This document shows, in pieces, positions 17,799 through 24,097 of a stretch of 41,993 bases of DNA. Positions within the stretch are counted from its first letter, which is position 1. The number at the start of each line of letters is the position of its first letter. The DNA is taken from NCBI GenBank assembly GCA_003343625.1, contig QAKV01000024.1:1-41993 (forward strand), read 5' to 3'. Both the position numbers and the translations under genes were made by a program. The notes beneath the pieces were generated by a model. The model worked only from the letters and a program-made list of their open reading frames with translations, was not told where the DNA came from and did not search any database. This DNA is from Clostridiales bacterium (GTDB lineage: Bacteria > Bacillota > Clostridia > Lachnospirales > Lachnospiraceae).

Positions 17799-18056
17799 TC
17801 AGAGATTTTCTTTCATGAAAGCTTCCAGCGCTTCCGCAGCAGCAGCTTCGTCCTCTCCTTCGATGGTAAAAGTCACAGTCTGCCCCTGCTTTACGGCCAT
17901 CATCATCAGGGACATAATCTTCTTGGCATCCCCTTTCTTCGCACCGTTGTCCACAGAAACCGTGCTCTTAAACTCGGACGCCTTCTTTACGAGAAGACCC
18001 GCCGGTCTTGCATGGATTCCGAGCTCATCCTTGATCGTGTACTGAAACTGTTTCAT
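17799..18056 (-). CDS. ptsH: Phosphocarrier protein HPr
   Basis: The 85-residue PTS phosphocarrier that accepts phosphate from enzyme I at His15 (GIHARPAG) and passes it to EIIA. AAAGGGG precedes the ATG. The regulatory Ser46 of Bacillus-type HPr, normally in KSIMG, is replaced: here the sequence is DAKKIMSLM, with lysine at 46 and a serine only at 49. HPr kinase could then not act at the usual site, so this HPr is a poor candidate for CcpA-type catabolite signalling. It ends the licT-crr-ptsI-ptsH run, 27 bp after ptsI. Confidence 0.95.
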   Translation of the reverse strand: MKQFQYTIKDELGIHARPAGLLVKKASEFKSTVSVDNGAKKGDAKKIMSLMMMAVKQGQTVTFTIEGEDEAAAAEALEAFMKENL

Positions 18057-18083
18057 TATAAATTACCCCTTTCTCTTTCTTTT

Positions 18084-19700
18084 TCAGATTTCCCTGATCG
18101 CTTTACGCAGCCCCAACACATAGGTAGGGGAAACGGAAAGCTCATCAATTCCCATATCAATAAAGGTCTTGGTCAATGTGGTGTCGCTGGCCAGCTCTCC
18201 GCAGATGCCGACCCAGGCGCCGCCCTTATGCCCGTTCTCTATTGTCATCTGAATCATCCGGAGCACTGCCGGATGGTGGGAATCATAAATATTGTCCAGG
18301 CTCTGGTTCTGCCTGTCGATGGCCAGCGTGTACTGGGTCAGGTCGTTGGTGCCGATGCTGAAGAACTCCACTTCCTTTGCCAGCTCTTCGCTGATCATGA
18401 CCGCCGCCGGAGTCTCCACCATGATCCCCAGCTCCACGCGGTTAAAGCTGATCCCTTCCCGAGTCAGCTCGGTCTTCACTTCCTCTACGATCTCCTTGAT
18501 CCTGCGGATCTCGGAAACGGAAATAATCATGGGGAACATAATGGCTGCGGTGCCGAACGCGGATGCCCGGTAAATAGCGCGCAGCTGCGTCTTGAAGATG
18601 TTCACGCGATCCAGACAGATCCGAATCGCCCGATAACCCATGGCCGGGTTTTCTTCCTTCGGAAGTTCGAAATAATCCACCTGCTTATCCGCGCCGATAT
18701 CCAGTGTGCGGATGATGACCTTCTTGCCGCCCATACGGGAGAGCACTTCCTTATAGATCTCGAACTGTTCCTCTTCCGTGGGGTAGTCGTTCCTTCCCAA
18801 ATAGATGAATTCGCTCCGAAACAGTCCGATTCCGCCGGCATCGTTGGCCAGCACTTTGTCCACGTCCTGGGTATTCCCGATATTGGCATAGACATTGATG
18901 CGCCGTCCATCGGTAGTCACATTGTCCTTGCCGATGAGTTTTTGCAACTCCGTCTTCTCTTTCTCATAATTCATTTTTTTGCGGATCATCTTCTGGGTCA
19001 TTTCTTCATCCGGATTGATGATAAATGTCCCGTCGATGCCGTCCACCACCGCCTGTACGCCGTTATACTCTTCCAAAAGCGCCACATCCGTCTTGACCAG
19101 CGCCGGGATGTTCATGGATCGCGCCAGGATCGCCGTATGCGAATTGGCCGAACCGTTCTTGGTGACAAAGGCCAGGATTTTGCTCTTATCCAGCTGAACC
19201 GTCTCGCTGGGCGACAGATCGTCCGCCAGCAGAATCACCGGCACTTCGGAAGCGATGCCTCCTTCCACGATGCCCGCGAGAACATTCACTACCCGCTTTG
19301 AGATGTCCAGCACATCCACGGAGCGGGCTTTCATGTATTCGTCATCCATGGAAGCGAATACCGCCGAGAAGTTATCCCCTGTGGTACTCACCGCGTACTC
19401 CGCGTTTACCTTCTCATCGCGGATCATGCCTCGAATGGAATCCAGATAATCGCCGTCATCCAGCATCATTTTGTGAACGTCGAAAATCATCGCCTGCTCT
19501 TCGCCAGCCTCCTCCAGCGCCTTGTGGTACAGCGCATCCAGCTGTTCCGTGGCCTTCTCCTTTGCCGCCTCGAATCTCGCGATTTCGGCCTCCGCATCTT
19601 CGATCTGCTTCTTTTCCAGGACATATTCCTGCTTTTTATACAGATAGATCTTGCCGATAGCGACCCCATTTAACACGCTTTTACCGGAACATATAATCAT
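18084..19700 (-). CDS. ptsI: PTS enzyme I (phosphoenolpyruvate-protein phosphotransferase)
   Basis: Starts the PTS relay by moving phosphate from phosphoenolpyruvate to HPr. The 538 residues are slightly shorter than the usual 570. The active-site histidine is in GSANSHTAILARS; the PEP-binding C-terminal barrel shows GIGLFRSEF and FFSIGTNDLTQYTLA. GGAGGAG precedes the ATG. It lies 22 bp after crr and 27 bp before ptsH, the reverse of the common ptsH-ptsI order. Confidence 0.97.
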   Translation of the reverse strand: MIICSGKSVLNGVAIGKIYLYKKQEYVLEKKQIEDAEAEIARFEAAKEKATEQLDALYHKALEEAGEEQAMIFDVHKMMLDDGDYLDSIRGMIRDEKVNAEYAVSTTGDNFSAVFASMDDEYMKARSVDVLDISKRVVNVLAGIVEGGIASEVPVILLADDLSPSETVQLDKSKILAFVTKNGSANSHTAILARSMNIPALVKTDVALLEEYNGVQAVVDGIDGTFIINPDEEMTQKMIRKKMNYEKEKTELQKLIGKDNVTTDGRRINVYANIGNTQDVDKVLANDAGGIGLFRSEFIYLGRNDYPTEEEQFEIYKEVLSRMGGKKVIIRTLDIGADKQVDYFELPKEENPAMGYRAIRICLDRVNIFKTQLRAIYRASAFGTAAIMFPMIISVSEIRRIKEIVEEVKTELTREGISFNRVELGIMVETPAAVMISEELAKEVEFFSIGTNDLTQYTLAIDRQNQSLDNIYDSHHPAVLRMIQMTIENGHKGGAWVGICGELASDTTLTKTFIDMGIDELSVSPTYVLGLRKAIREI

Positions 19701-19722
19701 ATCTCTCCTCCTACAGCTTCTT

Positions 19723-20208
19723 TCATTGGTTCAGTTTCATCACTTCGTCTCCGGGATCCACTTCCTTCCCGGGAAAACACTCTATTTCGGACCAGGCGTC
19801 GGAATTGCAGATCACCATCGGCGTGATGATATTTTTGCCCGCCGCCCGGATCTTTTCCAGATCCGCCTCGATCAGGAGATCGCCCTTTTTCACGGTCTGG
19901 TCTGCGGAAACTTTAATGGTAAAGGGCGCTCCGTTCAGCTCCACCGTATCCAGACCGATATGGATCAACAGCTCCGCCCCGGCCGCAGTCATCCCAACCG
20001 CGTGTCCCGTCGGGAATACCGTGCTGATCACGCCGTCAGCCGGAGCGTATACGCGTCCGTCGGAAGGGATGATCGCGATCCCCTTTCCGAGAATCTCTTC
20101 GCCGAAAGTCGGATCCGGCACTTCGCGGATACTCACGCACTTTCCCTTCATGGGCGCTCCCAGCACAACGCCGTTGTCCTTCTTTTTAAACAGATCGAAA
20201 AGTCCCAT
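19723..20208 (-). CDS. crr: PTS EIIA, glucose type
   Basis: A 161-residue soluble EIIA of the glucose family. The catalytic histidine is in ELLIHIGLDTVEL, and the partner histidine in PTGHAVG. The start at 20208 (MGLFDLFKKK) follows AAGGAGG. It probably feeds the EIIBC at 16113-17573, which lacks its own IIA, and possibly other permeases. It follows the antiterminator gene by 27 bp. Confidence 0.92.
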   Translation of the reverse strand: MGLFDLFKKKDNGVVLGAPMKGKCVSIREVPDPTFGEEILGKGIAIIPSDGRVYAPADGVISTVFPTGHAVGMTAAGAELLIHIGLDTVELNGAPFTIKVSADQTVKKGDLLIEADLEKIRAAGKNIITPMVICNSDAWSEIECFPGKEVDPGDEVMKLNQ

Positions 20209-20235
20209 TCTTTCTTTTCCTCCTTTTCGAAACAA

Positions 20236-21078
20236 TTATGGGGTTTCTGCATCGATTCTGGTCGCATATCTCAGTTGTATCGTCAGATAGATGAGCTCAT
20301 CCTCCGTCATCTCACAGCCGCTTACCGACTCTATGTATTCTTTCATCTTCCCGGCCAGTTCATACTCCTCGCCGCAGTACTCGCGCACGAACCCGTTAAA
20401 CGCCCCGTCGCAGGACAGCTTCGCCGGAGCGTGCAGCAGCAGCCGTATCAGAATGAACTTCAGATTCGTTACCAGCCGATCCGTATACAGAGAATCCTCC
20501 TGAAGCGGGCAAGCCGCATTGGCCATCTCCATCAACCTTCGGATCATCTCCGTCATCATCTGGGTGTCCTTCATCTTTATTCCGAACTCCGCATTCACCA
20601 AATGAAATGCGATGGATGCGGCCTCGTCTTCGGGAAGGCGCACGCCGGTTTTCTCCTCGATCAGATCCAGCGCATGCCGTCCTACCTGAAACTCCTCAGG
20701 ATAAAACCGCTTGATCTCCTCGTAGAGCCCGTTTTCAAAGAGCATTCCTTCCCGGAATCTGGTCAACGCAAAATCGATATGATCTGTCAGCGTCAGATAC
20801 ACGCTCTGACTCAGCTGCGGCGTCAGCACCTTCCTGGCATGGGAAATGATCTCATCGGAGACCTGAATACATACTAACGGCATACTCGCCAGAAGCTCCT
20901 TAAACCGCTCCAGAATATCCGGACTCTCCAGACGGAAAATCTTCTCTTTTCCCGTTTCCGCGATCTCCTGCCCGGGCCTTCTCTGAAACCCGATCCCTTT
21001 TCCCATCACAACGATCTCGCTTCCGTATTCGTCTATCGCGGAAATGACGTTGTTATTGATCACCCTCTGAATCCTCAT
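20236..21078 (-). CDS. BglG/LicT-family transcription antiterminator
   Basis: A 280-residue RNA-binding antiterminator: CAT domain (1-60, MRIQRVINNNVISAID), PRD1 (about 70-170) and PRD2 (about 175-280). PRD1 keeps both regulatory histidines, His100 (LTDHIDF) and His159 (IAFHLVN). PRD2 lacks both: Asn205 (VTNLKF) and Gln268 (LTIQLRY) stand where LicT has His207 and His269. HPr-dependent activation through PRD2 should therefore be lost, leaving negative control by an EII through PRD1. Start at 21078 after AGGGG. It heads the operon licT-crr-ptsI-ptsH, and its own leader holds an RAT/terminator pair, so autoregulation is expected. Confidence 0.93.
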   Translation of the reverse strand: MRIQRVINNNVISAIDEYGSEIVVMGKGIGFQRRPGQEIAETGKEKIFRLESPDILERFKELLASMPLVCIQVSDEIISHARKVLTPQLSQSVYLTLTDHIDFALTRFREGMLFENGLYEEIKRFYPEEFQVGRHALDLIEEKTGVRLPEDEAASIAFHLVNAEFGIKMKDTQMMTEMIRRLMEMANAACPLQEDSLYTDRLVTNLKFILIRLLLHAPAKLSCDGAFNGFVREYCGEEYELAGKMKEYIESVSGCEMTEDELIYLTIQLRYATRIDAETP

Positions 21079-21130
21079 ATCCCCTGCCTCTGATCCTCCC
21101 ATCCATCAAAGCGATATCGGAGTCCGTTCT

Positions 21131-21217
21131 AAAAAAGTGTGCGCCGGGCGCACACTCGCGCCGAGCGCGGTTGCCGTCAGGCAACACTCTGCTTTTCGCG
21201 CGAGTGCGCATCCTCAG
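21131..21217 (-). repeat. Hairpin-rich intergenic repeat, copy 2, ending in a terminator-like stem
   Basis: Inverted copy of 17702-17788. Read on the minus strand, within the licT leader, it ends with GTGTGCGC-CCG-GCGCACAC followed by six T (21136-21131). That forms a strong intrinsic-terminator shape about 50 bp before the licT start codon, downstream of the RAT-controlled one. Whether it really stops transcription is not known. Confidence 0.82.
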
Positions 21218-21230
21218 CGGAGCGTCTTTA

Positions 21231-21314
21231 TTTATACGATAGGAAATGAAATTTCCTATCGTATAAATAAAGAATCCCGCAGTGCGGGATTCTCCGCCTG
21301 CGACACACCGCAGG
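21231..21314. repeat. Three consecutive perfect hairpins in the licT leader
   Basis: A 17-bp perfect stem with a 3-nt loop (21231-21247/21251-21267, TTTATACGATAGGAAAT arm), then GAATCCCGC-AGT-GCGGGATTC (21272-21292), then CCTGCG/CGCAGG (21297-21302/21309-21314). With copy 2 of the repeat this makes at least five stems in about 190 nt. None of the three has a T run of terminator quality. Confidence 0.8.
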
Positions 21315-21390
21315 GGTGGCCATCTTCCTTCCCGCCGCAACACAATCCGCCGGAAGATTTATACGACAGAAAAGATACTTTTCTAATCAT

Positions 21391-21462
21391 ATTAATAAAA
21401 ACCAAATTTTATAAATCAATCCACCAAGCATCATCTGAGATTAACTTATAAAATTTGGTTTT
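21391..21462 (-). terminator. RAT-controlled intrinsic terminator in the licT leader
   Basis: On the minus strand AAAACCAAATTTTATAA (21462-21446) pairs perfectly over 17 bp with TTATAAAATTTGGTTTT (21414-21398), followed by TTTTTATTAAT. The 5' arm shares its first six bases with the end of the RAT, so binding of the antiterminator to the RAT would prevent this stem. It controls the whole licT-crr-ptsI-ptsH operon. Confidence 0.9.
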
Positions 21463-21484
21463 GCCTGCCTGACAGTAACAATCC
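21457..21484 (-). promoter_or_regulatory. Ribonucleic antiterminator (RAT) of the LicT/SacT type
   Basis: Read on the minus strand the 28-nt site begins GGATTGTTACTG and ends CAGGCAAAACC, matching the known LicT/SacT RAT consensus at both conserved sides; the loop is one base shorter than in the 29-nt Bacillus sites. It lies about 30 nt after the predicted transcription start and overlaps the terminator's 5' arm. Confidence 0.92.
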
Positions 21485-21521
21485 AAAAAGATAGTTCCTT
21501 ATTCATCTTTCAACTGGTTAC

Positions 21522-21550
21522 AGTTTACCAAATGCCGCCAGGACTGTCAA
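21522..21550 (-). promoter_or_regulatory. Promoter of the licT-crr-ptsI-ptsH operon
   Basis: TTGACA (21550-21545), 17 bp, TAAACT (21527-21522) on the minus strand. The leader to licT is about 437 nt and holds the RAT, the terminator and the hairpin array. The -35 box is only 10 bp from the stop of the ybaK-like gene, and no terminator separates them. Confidence 0.85.
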
Positions 21551-21560
21551 GTGTATCTTG

Positions 21561-21956
21561 TCATGATTGCACCAATTTCTGCAGATTCTTCTTTCCATTT
21601 CTGCAAAATAGCACAAAACTTTCCTGTGCGGATGCCTTCGATTTACCTCCGCGCGCCGGGTGCAATCGAAGGCAATTCCAAAGCTCTGCAGGTGTAGCAA
21701 AAGTGAGGCGGGAGGTGCCCATCCATTTAGCGACAGCCCGTAAATCTGCCCTTTTGCTTTCCTCCGGCAGGAGCAGGCTGTAGTCCTTCTGTTTGTGGCC
21801 GGTCAACAGCAGATTTTTACAGCCCACACCCATAATCCGACTTTTGATGGTTTGAGCATCCGAAACAGAAAAAACGGGCTCATGCATAATCTCTGTAAAA
21901 GGTATCCAAAGCTCGTGAAGGGCCGAATACACATCCTTGCTTTCTTTTTTATCCAT
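21561..21956 (-). CDS. YbaK/ProX-like aminoacyl-tRNA editing domain protein, abnormal C-terminus
   Basis: A 131-residue protein whose first ~95 residues fit the YbaK/ProX (PrdX) deacylase family: MDKKESKDVYSAL, EPVFSVSDAQTI, CKNLLLTGHKQKDYSLLLP and ADLRAVAKWMG. Family members hydrolyse mischarged tRNA, often Ala-tRNA-Pro. After ELWNCLRLHP the expected GSVTPFGLIND-type motif is absent and the tail (KSKASAQES...) is unlike the family, so the gene looks truncated or rearranged at its 3' end. The change coincides with an 11-bp inverted repeat at 21633-21674. It starts 4 bp after the trpS stop with no clear Shine-Dalgarno, implying coupling. Activity is doubtful. Confidence 0.7.
   Translation of the reverse strand: MDKKESKDVYSALHELWIPFTEIMHEPVFSVSDAQTIKSRIMGVGCKNLLLTGHKQKDYSLLLPEESKRADLRAVAKWMGTSRLTFATPAELWNCLRLHPARGGKSKASAQESFVLFCRNGKKNLQKLVQS
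21611..21674. repeat. Inverted repeats at the 3' end of the ybaK-like gene
   Basis: TGCCTTCGATT (21633-21643) pairs perfectly with AATCGAAGGCA (21664-21674), and GCACA (21611-21615) with TGTGC (21625-21629). They sit where the reading frame departs from its family and recall the hairpin arrays elsewhere in the window. Confidence 0.65.
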
Positions 21957-21960
21957 GGCA

Positions 21961-23022
21961 TTAACGGAGTAAGTTGTCATTTTCAAAATAGTCGATCTGC
22001 ATCGCACGGCGGACATCATGCAATGTATCCGCAGCAACTTCTCTGGCCGCTTTTGTGCCTTCTTTCAAAATTTCAAAGACCTCTGGCAGCCGCTGTTCCC
22101 ATATTTTCCTGCGTTCCCGAATGGGGCCGAGCTCTGCCTGCATGACATTGTTCAAGAATTTCTTAACCTTCATATCCCCCAAGCCACCACGACGATAGTG
22201 TTCTTTCAGTTCTTCAAGGTCGCTGTATTCCGGCAGAAATTCTGTAAAATGCTCCGGCTTGGAAAAAGCGTCCAAGTAGCTGAATACGGGGTTGCCCTCT
22301 GTATGGCCCGGATCATCTTTCCGCAAATGAGTAGGGTCGGTGAACATAGACATCACTTTTGTTTTGATCTCATCCGGCTCATCCGAAAGATAAATGCAGT
22401 TTCCCAGCGACTTGCTCATCTTCGCCTTTCCGTCAATACCCGGAAGCCGCAGGCAGGCCTCGTTAGATGGCAAAACAATTTGGGGTTCTACCAGCGTTTC
22501 ACCGTAGACCTCGTTGAATTTACGGACGATTTCCCGGCATTGTTCCAGCATGGGCTCCTGATCTTCCCCGGCAGGGACGGCTGTCGCACGGAACGCAGTA
22601 ATATCTGCCGCTTGGCTAATCGGATAGCAGAAAAAGCCCACAGGAACACTTGTTTCAAAATTTCGCTGCTTAATTTCCGCTTTTACGGTTGGATTGCGCT
22701 GGACGCGGGAAACCGTCACAAGATTCATGTAGTAAAAGGTCAGCTCCGTCAATTCAGGGAGCATGGACTGAATAAAAATCGTGGACTTGTCGGGGTCAAG
22801 GCCACAGGCAAGATAATCCAATGCCACCTGCATGATGTTTTGCCGTACTTTTTCCGGATGCTCCGCATTGTCCGTCAGCGCCTGGGCATCGGCAATCATA
22901 ATATAGATCTCGTCATATTGCCCCGAATTTTGCAGCACTACACGTTCTTTTAGTGATCCTGCATAATGCCCCACATGCAGGCGTCCCGTCGGACGGTCAC
23001 CAGTCAAAATAATTTGCTTCAT
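21961..23022 (-). CDS. trpS: Tryptophanyl-tRNA synthetase
   Basis: Charges tRNA-Trp with tryptophan. The 353-residue class I enzyme has [17 protein letters not shown] (the HIGH-type motif), [27 protein letters not shown] and [10 protein letters not shown] (KMSKS). The start is taken at 23022, with GAGGAG 8 nt upstream; the ATG two codons earlier is too close to that site. Its ATG overlaps the stop of the TetR gene (ATGA). Control by a TetR repressor rather than a T-box is unusual for a housekeeping TrpRS and suggests an accessory copy, perhaps for resistance to a tryptophan analogue; the rest of the genome is needed to tell. Base composition looks more A/T-rich than the flanks by eye. Confidence 0.93.
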   Translation of the reverse strand: MKQIILTGDRPTGRLHVGHYAGSLKERVVLQNSGQYDEIYIMIADAQALTDNAEHPEKVRQNIMQVALDYLACGLDPDKSTIFIQSMLPELTELTFYYMNLVTVSRVQRNPTVKAEIKQRNFETSVPVGFFCYPISQAADITAFRATAVPAGEDQEPMLEQCREIVRKFNEVYGETLVEPQIVLPSNEACLRLPGIDGKAKMSKSLGNCIYLSDEPDEIKTKVMSMFTDPTHLRKDDPGHTEGNPVFSYLDAFSKPEHFTEFLPEYSDLEELKEHYRRGGLGDMKVKKFLNNVMQAELGPIRERRKIWEQRLPEVFEILKEGTKAAREVAADTLHDVRRAMQIDYFENDNLLR

Positions 23023-23600
23023 GTGCATGTCTCCTCAAAAAAGTTGTCCAAACAGTTCAGCCAGTTAGAATTCCATTCCACCTTTGGCGAAATGAGTAAT
23101 GCGGTTAATCCATGTATCAATGACCAAAGCTGTATCAAATGGTTCAAACATTCATCGCTTGAACGCTTTTGCTTTTCTGCTATCGCACAGCATACCTCGC
23201 GAAATATCTCAAATGGAGGATGATTTTCGTCCATCTTCTGCGTTGTAAGTATAATCTGCACGGAGCTATTACGATATAGAAAGCTATAATAGGTGGGGCG
23301 CTCTTGATAAAAATGGATATATGCCTCGGCCAGCGTCCGGAGAGTTTCTGGGACAGCAGGTTCTAACTCTTTTACCACATTTCTAAGATATTCAGTTAAA
23401 AGATCGGTTACATAATTGCGGCAAGTATCAATGAGCTGCTCCTTGCTTTCAAAATGGCGGTAAACCGCGTTATGGCTGACACCACACTGCTTTGCTATAT
23501 TGCGCAAAGAAAGCTGTTCAAACCCATACTCTGAGATGATTTGAATTGCGTTTTCAATCAAATCACGCTTCAAATTCCCGTGGTGGTATTGGTCTTTCAC
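23019..23600 (-). CDS. TetR/AcrR family transcriptional regulator
   Basis: About 193 residues. The N-terminal helix-turn-helix ([35 protein letters not shown]) is typical TetR; the C-terminal ligand domain is not recognisable further. A GTG at 23600 is the best-spaced start behind GGGAGG; a GTG four codons upstream lies too close to it. It is the first gene of tetR-trpS-ybaK, overlaps trpS by 4 bp, and its own promoter carries a perfect inverted repeat, so it very likely represses its own operon until a ligand binds. Confidence 0.88.
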   Translation of the reverse strand: MKDQYHHGNLKRDLIENAIQIISEYGFEQLSLRNIAKQCGVSHNAVYRHFESKEQLIDTCRNYVTDLLTEYLRNVVKELEPAVPETLRTLAEAYIHFYQERPTYYSFLYRNSSVQIILTTQKMDENHPPFEIFREVCCAIAEKQKRSSDECLNHLIQLWSLIHGLTALLISPKVEWNSNWLNCLDNFFEETCT

Positions 23601-23623
23601 TTTTGCTTCCACCTCCCAATCGT

Positions 23624-23659
23624 ATTATAGCGCCAAATGTTACCAGTGTCAACATTTGG
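23624..23659 (-). promoter_or_regulatory. Consensus promoter and TetR-type operator
   Basis: TTGACA (23652-23647), 17 bp, TATAAT (23629-23624) on the minus strand is a perfect sigma-A promoter. CCAAATGTT (23633-23641) and AACATTTGG (23651-23659) form a perfect 9-bp inverted repeat with a 9-bp spacer that covers the -35 box and spacer, the right size and place for a TetR dimer site. Confidence 0.88.
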
Positions 23660-23689
23660 AGATACATTTTCAAAGAAAAGCTGTTTTTC

Positions 23690-23936
23690 TGTGACTCACA
23701 TAAGACACGAGCCCAAGCACAAAAAACTCTTGGCGAGCAGACTTACCCTCATGTACAGCCTTATATACGCTTCCTGTTCGTCAAACCGGAGGTTTTCCGT
23801 TGGTTAGTCGGTTTCCCACACCCGGCTTCCTTCAGATCTGCAGTCACATGCAACACCCCTGCCTTCGGCTGCACCCTTCCCACCGCCGGGCGGGTCAGGG
23901 CTTTCACCCTTTAGAACGTGTGCCCGCCGGGTACGC
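23690..23936 (-). mobile_element. 5' fragment of a group II intron (domain I)
   Basis: Read on the minus strand from about 23936, the sequence has features I recognise from bacterial group II introns: ACCCGGCGGGCACACG, CTAAAGGGTGAAAGCCC, ATCTGAAGGAAGCCGG, TTTGACGAACAGGAAGC and GGGTAAGTCTGC, in the order of domain I. There is no reverse transcriptase gene, domain V or 3' end, so it is a remnant of roughly 250 nt. Its 5' end abuts the T run of the ABC operon terminator, the preferred target of class C group II introns. The inner boundary near 23690 is approximate. Confidence 0.75.
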
Positions 23937-23937
23937 C

Positions 23938-23974
23938 AAAAAGAACGGATCCCCGGTCAGGAACCCGTTCTTTT
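23938..23974 (-). terminator. Terminator of the marR-ABC operon
   Basis: On the minus strand AAAAGAACGG (23974-23965) pairs with CCGTTCTTTTT (ending 23938), with extra pairing inside the loop; the T run merges into the intron fragment. It lies about 125 bp past the ABC stop. The interval 23975-24097 is A/T-rich and holds nothing else I can support. Confidence 0.8.
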
Positions 23975-24097
23975 CATTTAAAAAAATAGAAAGGAAGAAA
24001 AATGAAAAAGTTTTTGGCCTCGCTTTTTACATTTTTTATCTTACGCAATAAATGTGAGAAAAGCATGAGAAAAATGTTACTTTTTTGTAAACGTTTT

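Noticed and set aside
17766..19301. A 511-codon plus-strand open frame opposite ptsH and ptsI
   Set aside because: Antisense to two strongly conserved genes, with no ribosome site and no recognisable domain; a codon-bias shadow. The same holds for the long frames at 24002-25441, 26485-27675 and 32175-33482.
24002..24097. Small plus-strand frame starting MKKFLASLFTFF behind a purine-rich stretch
   Set aside because: It looks like a signal peptide only because the stretch is A/T-rich; the frame runs on antisense into the ABC gene with no plausible mature domain.
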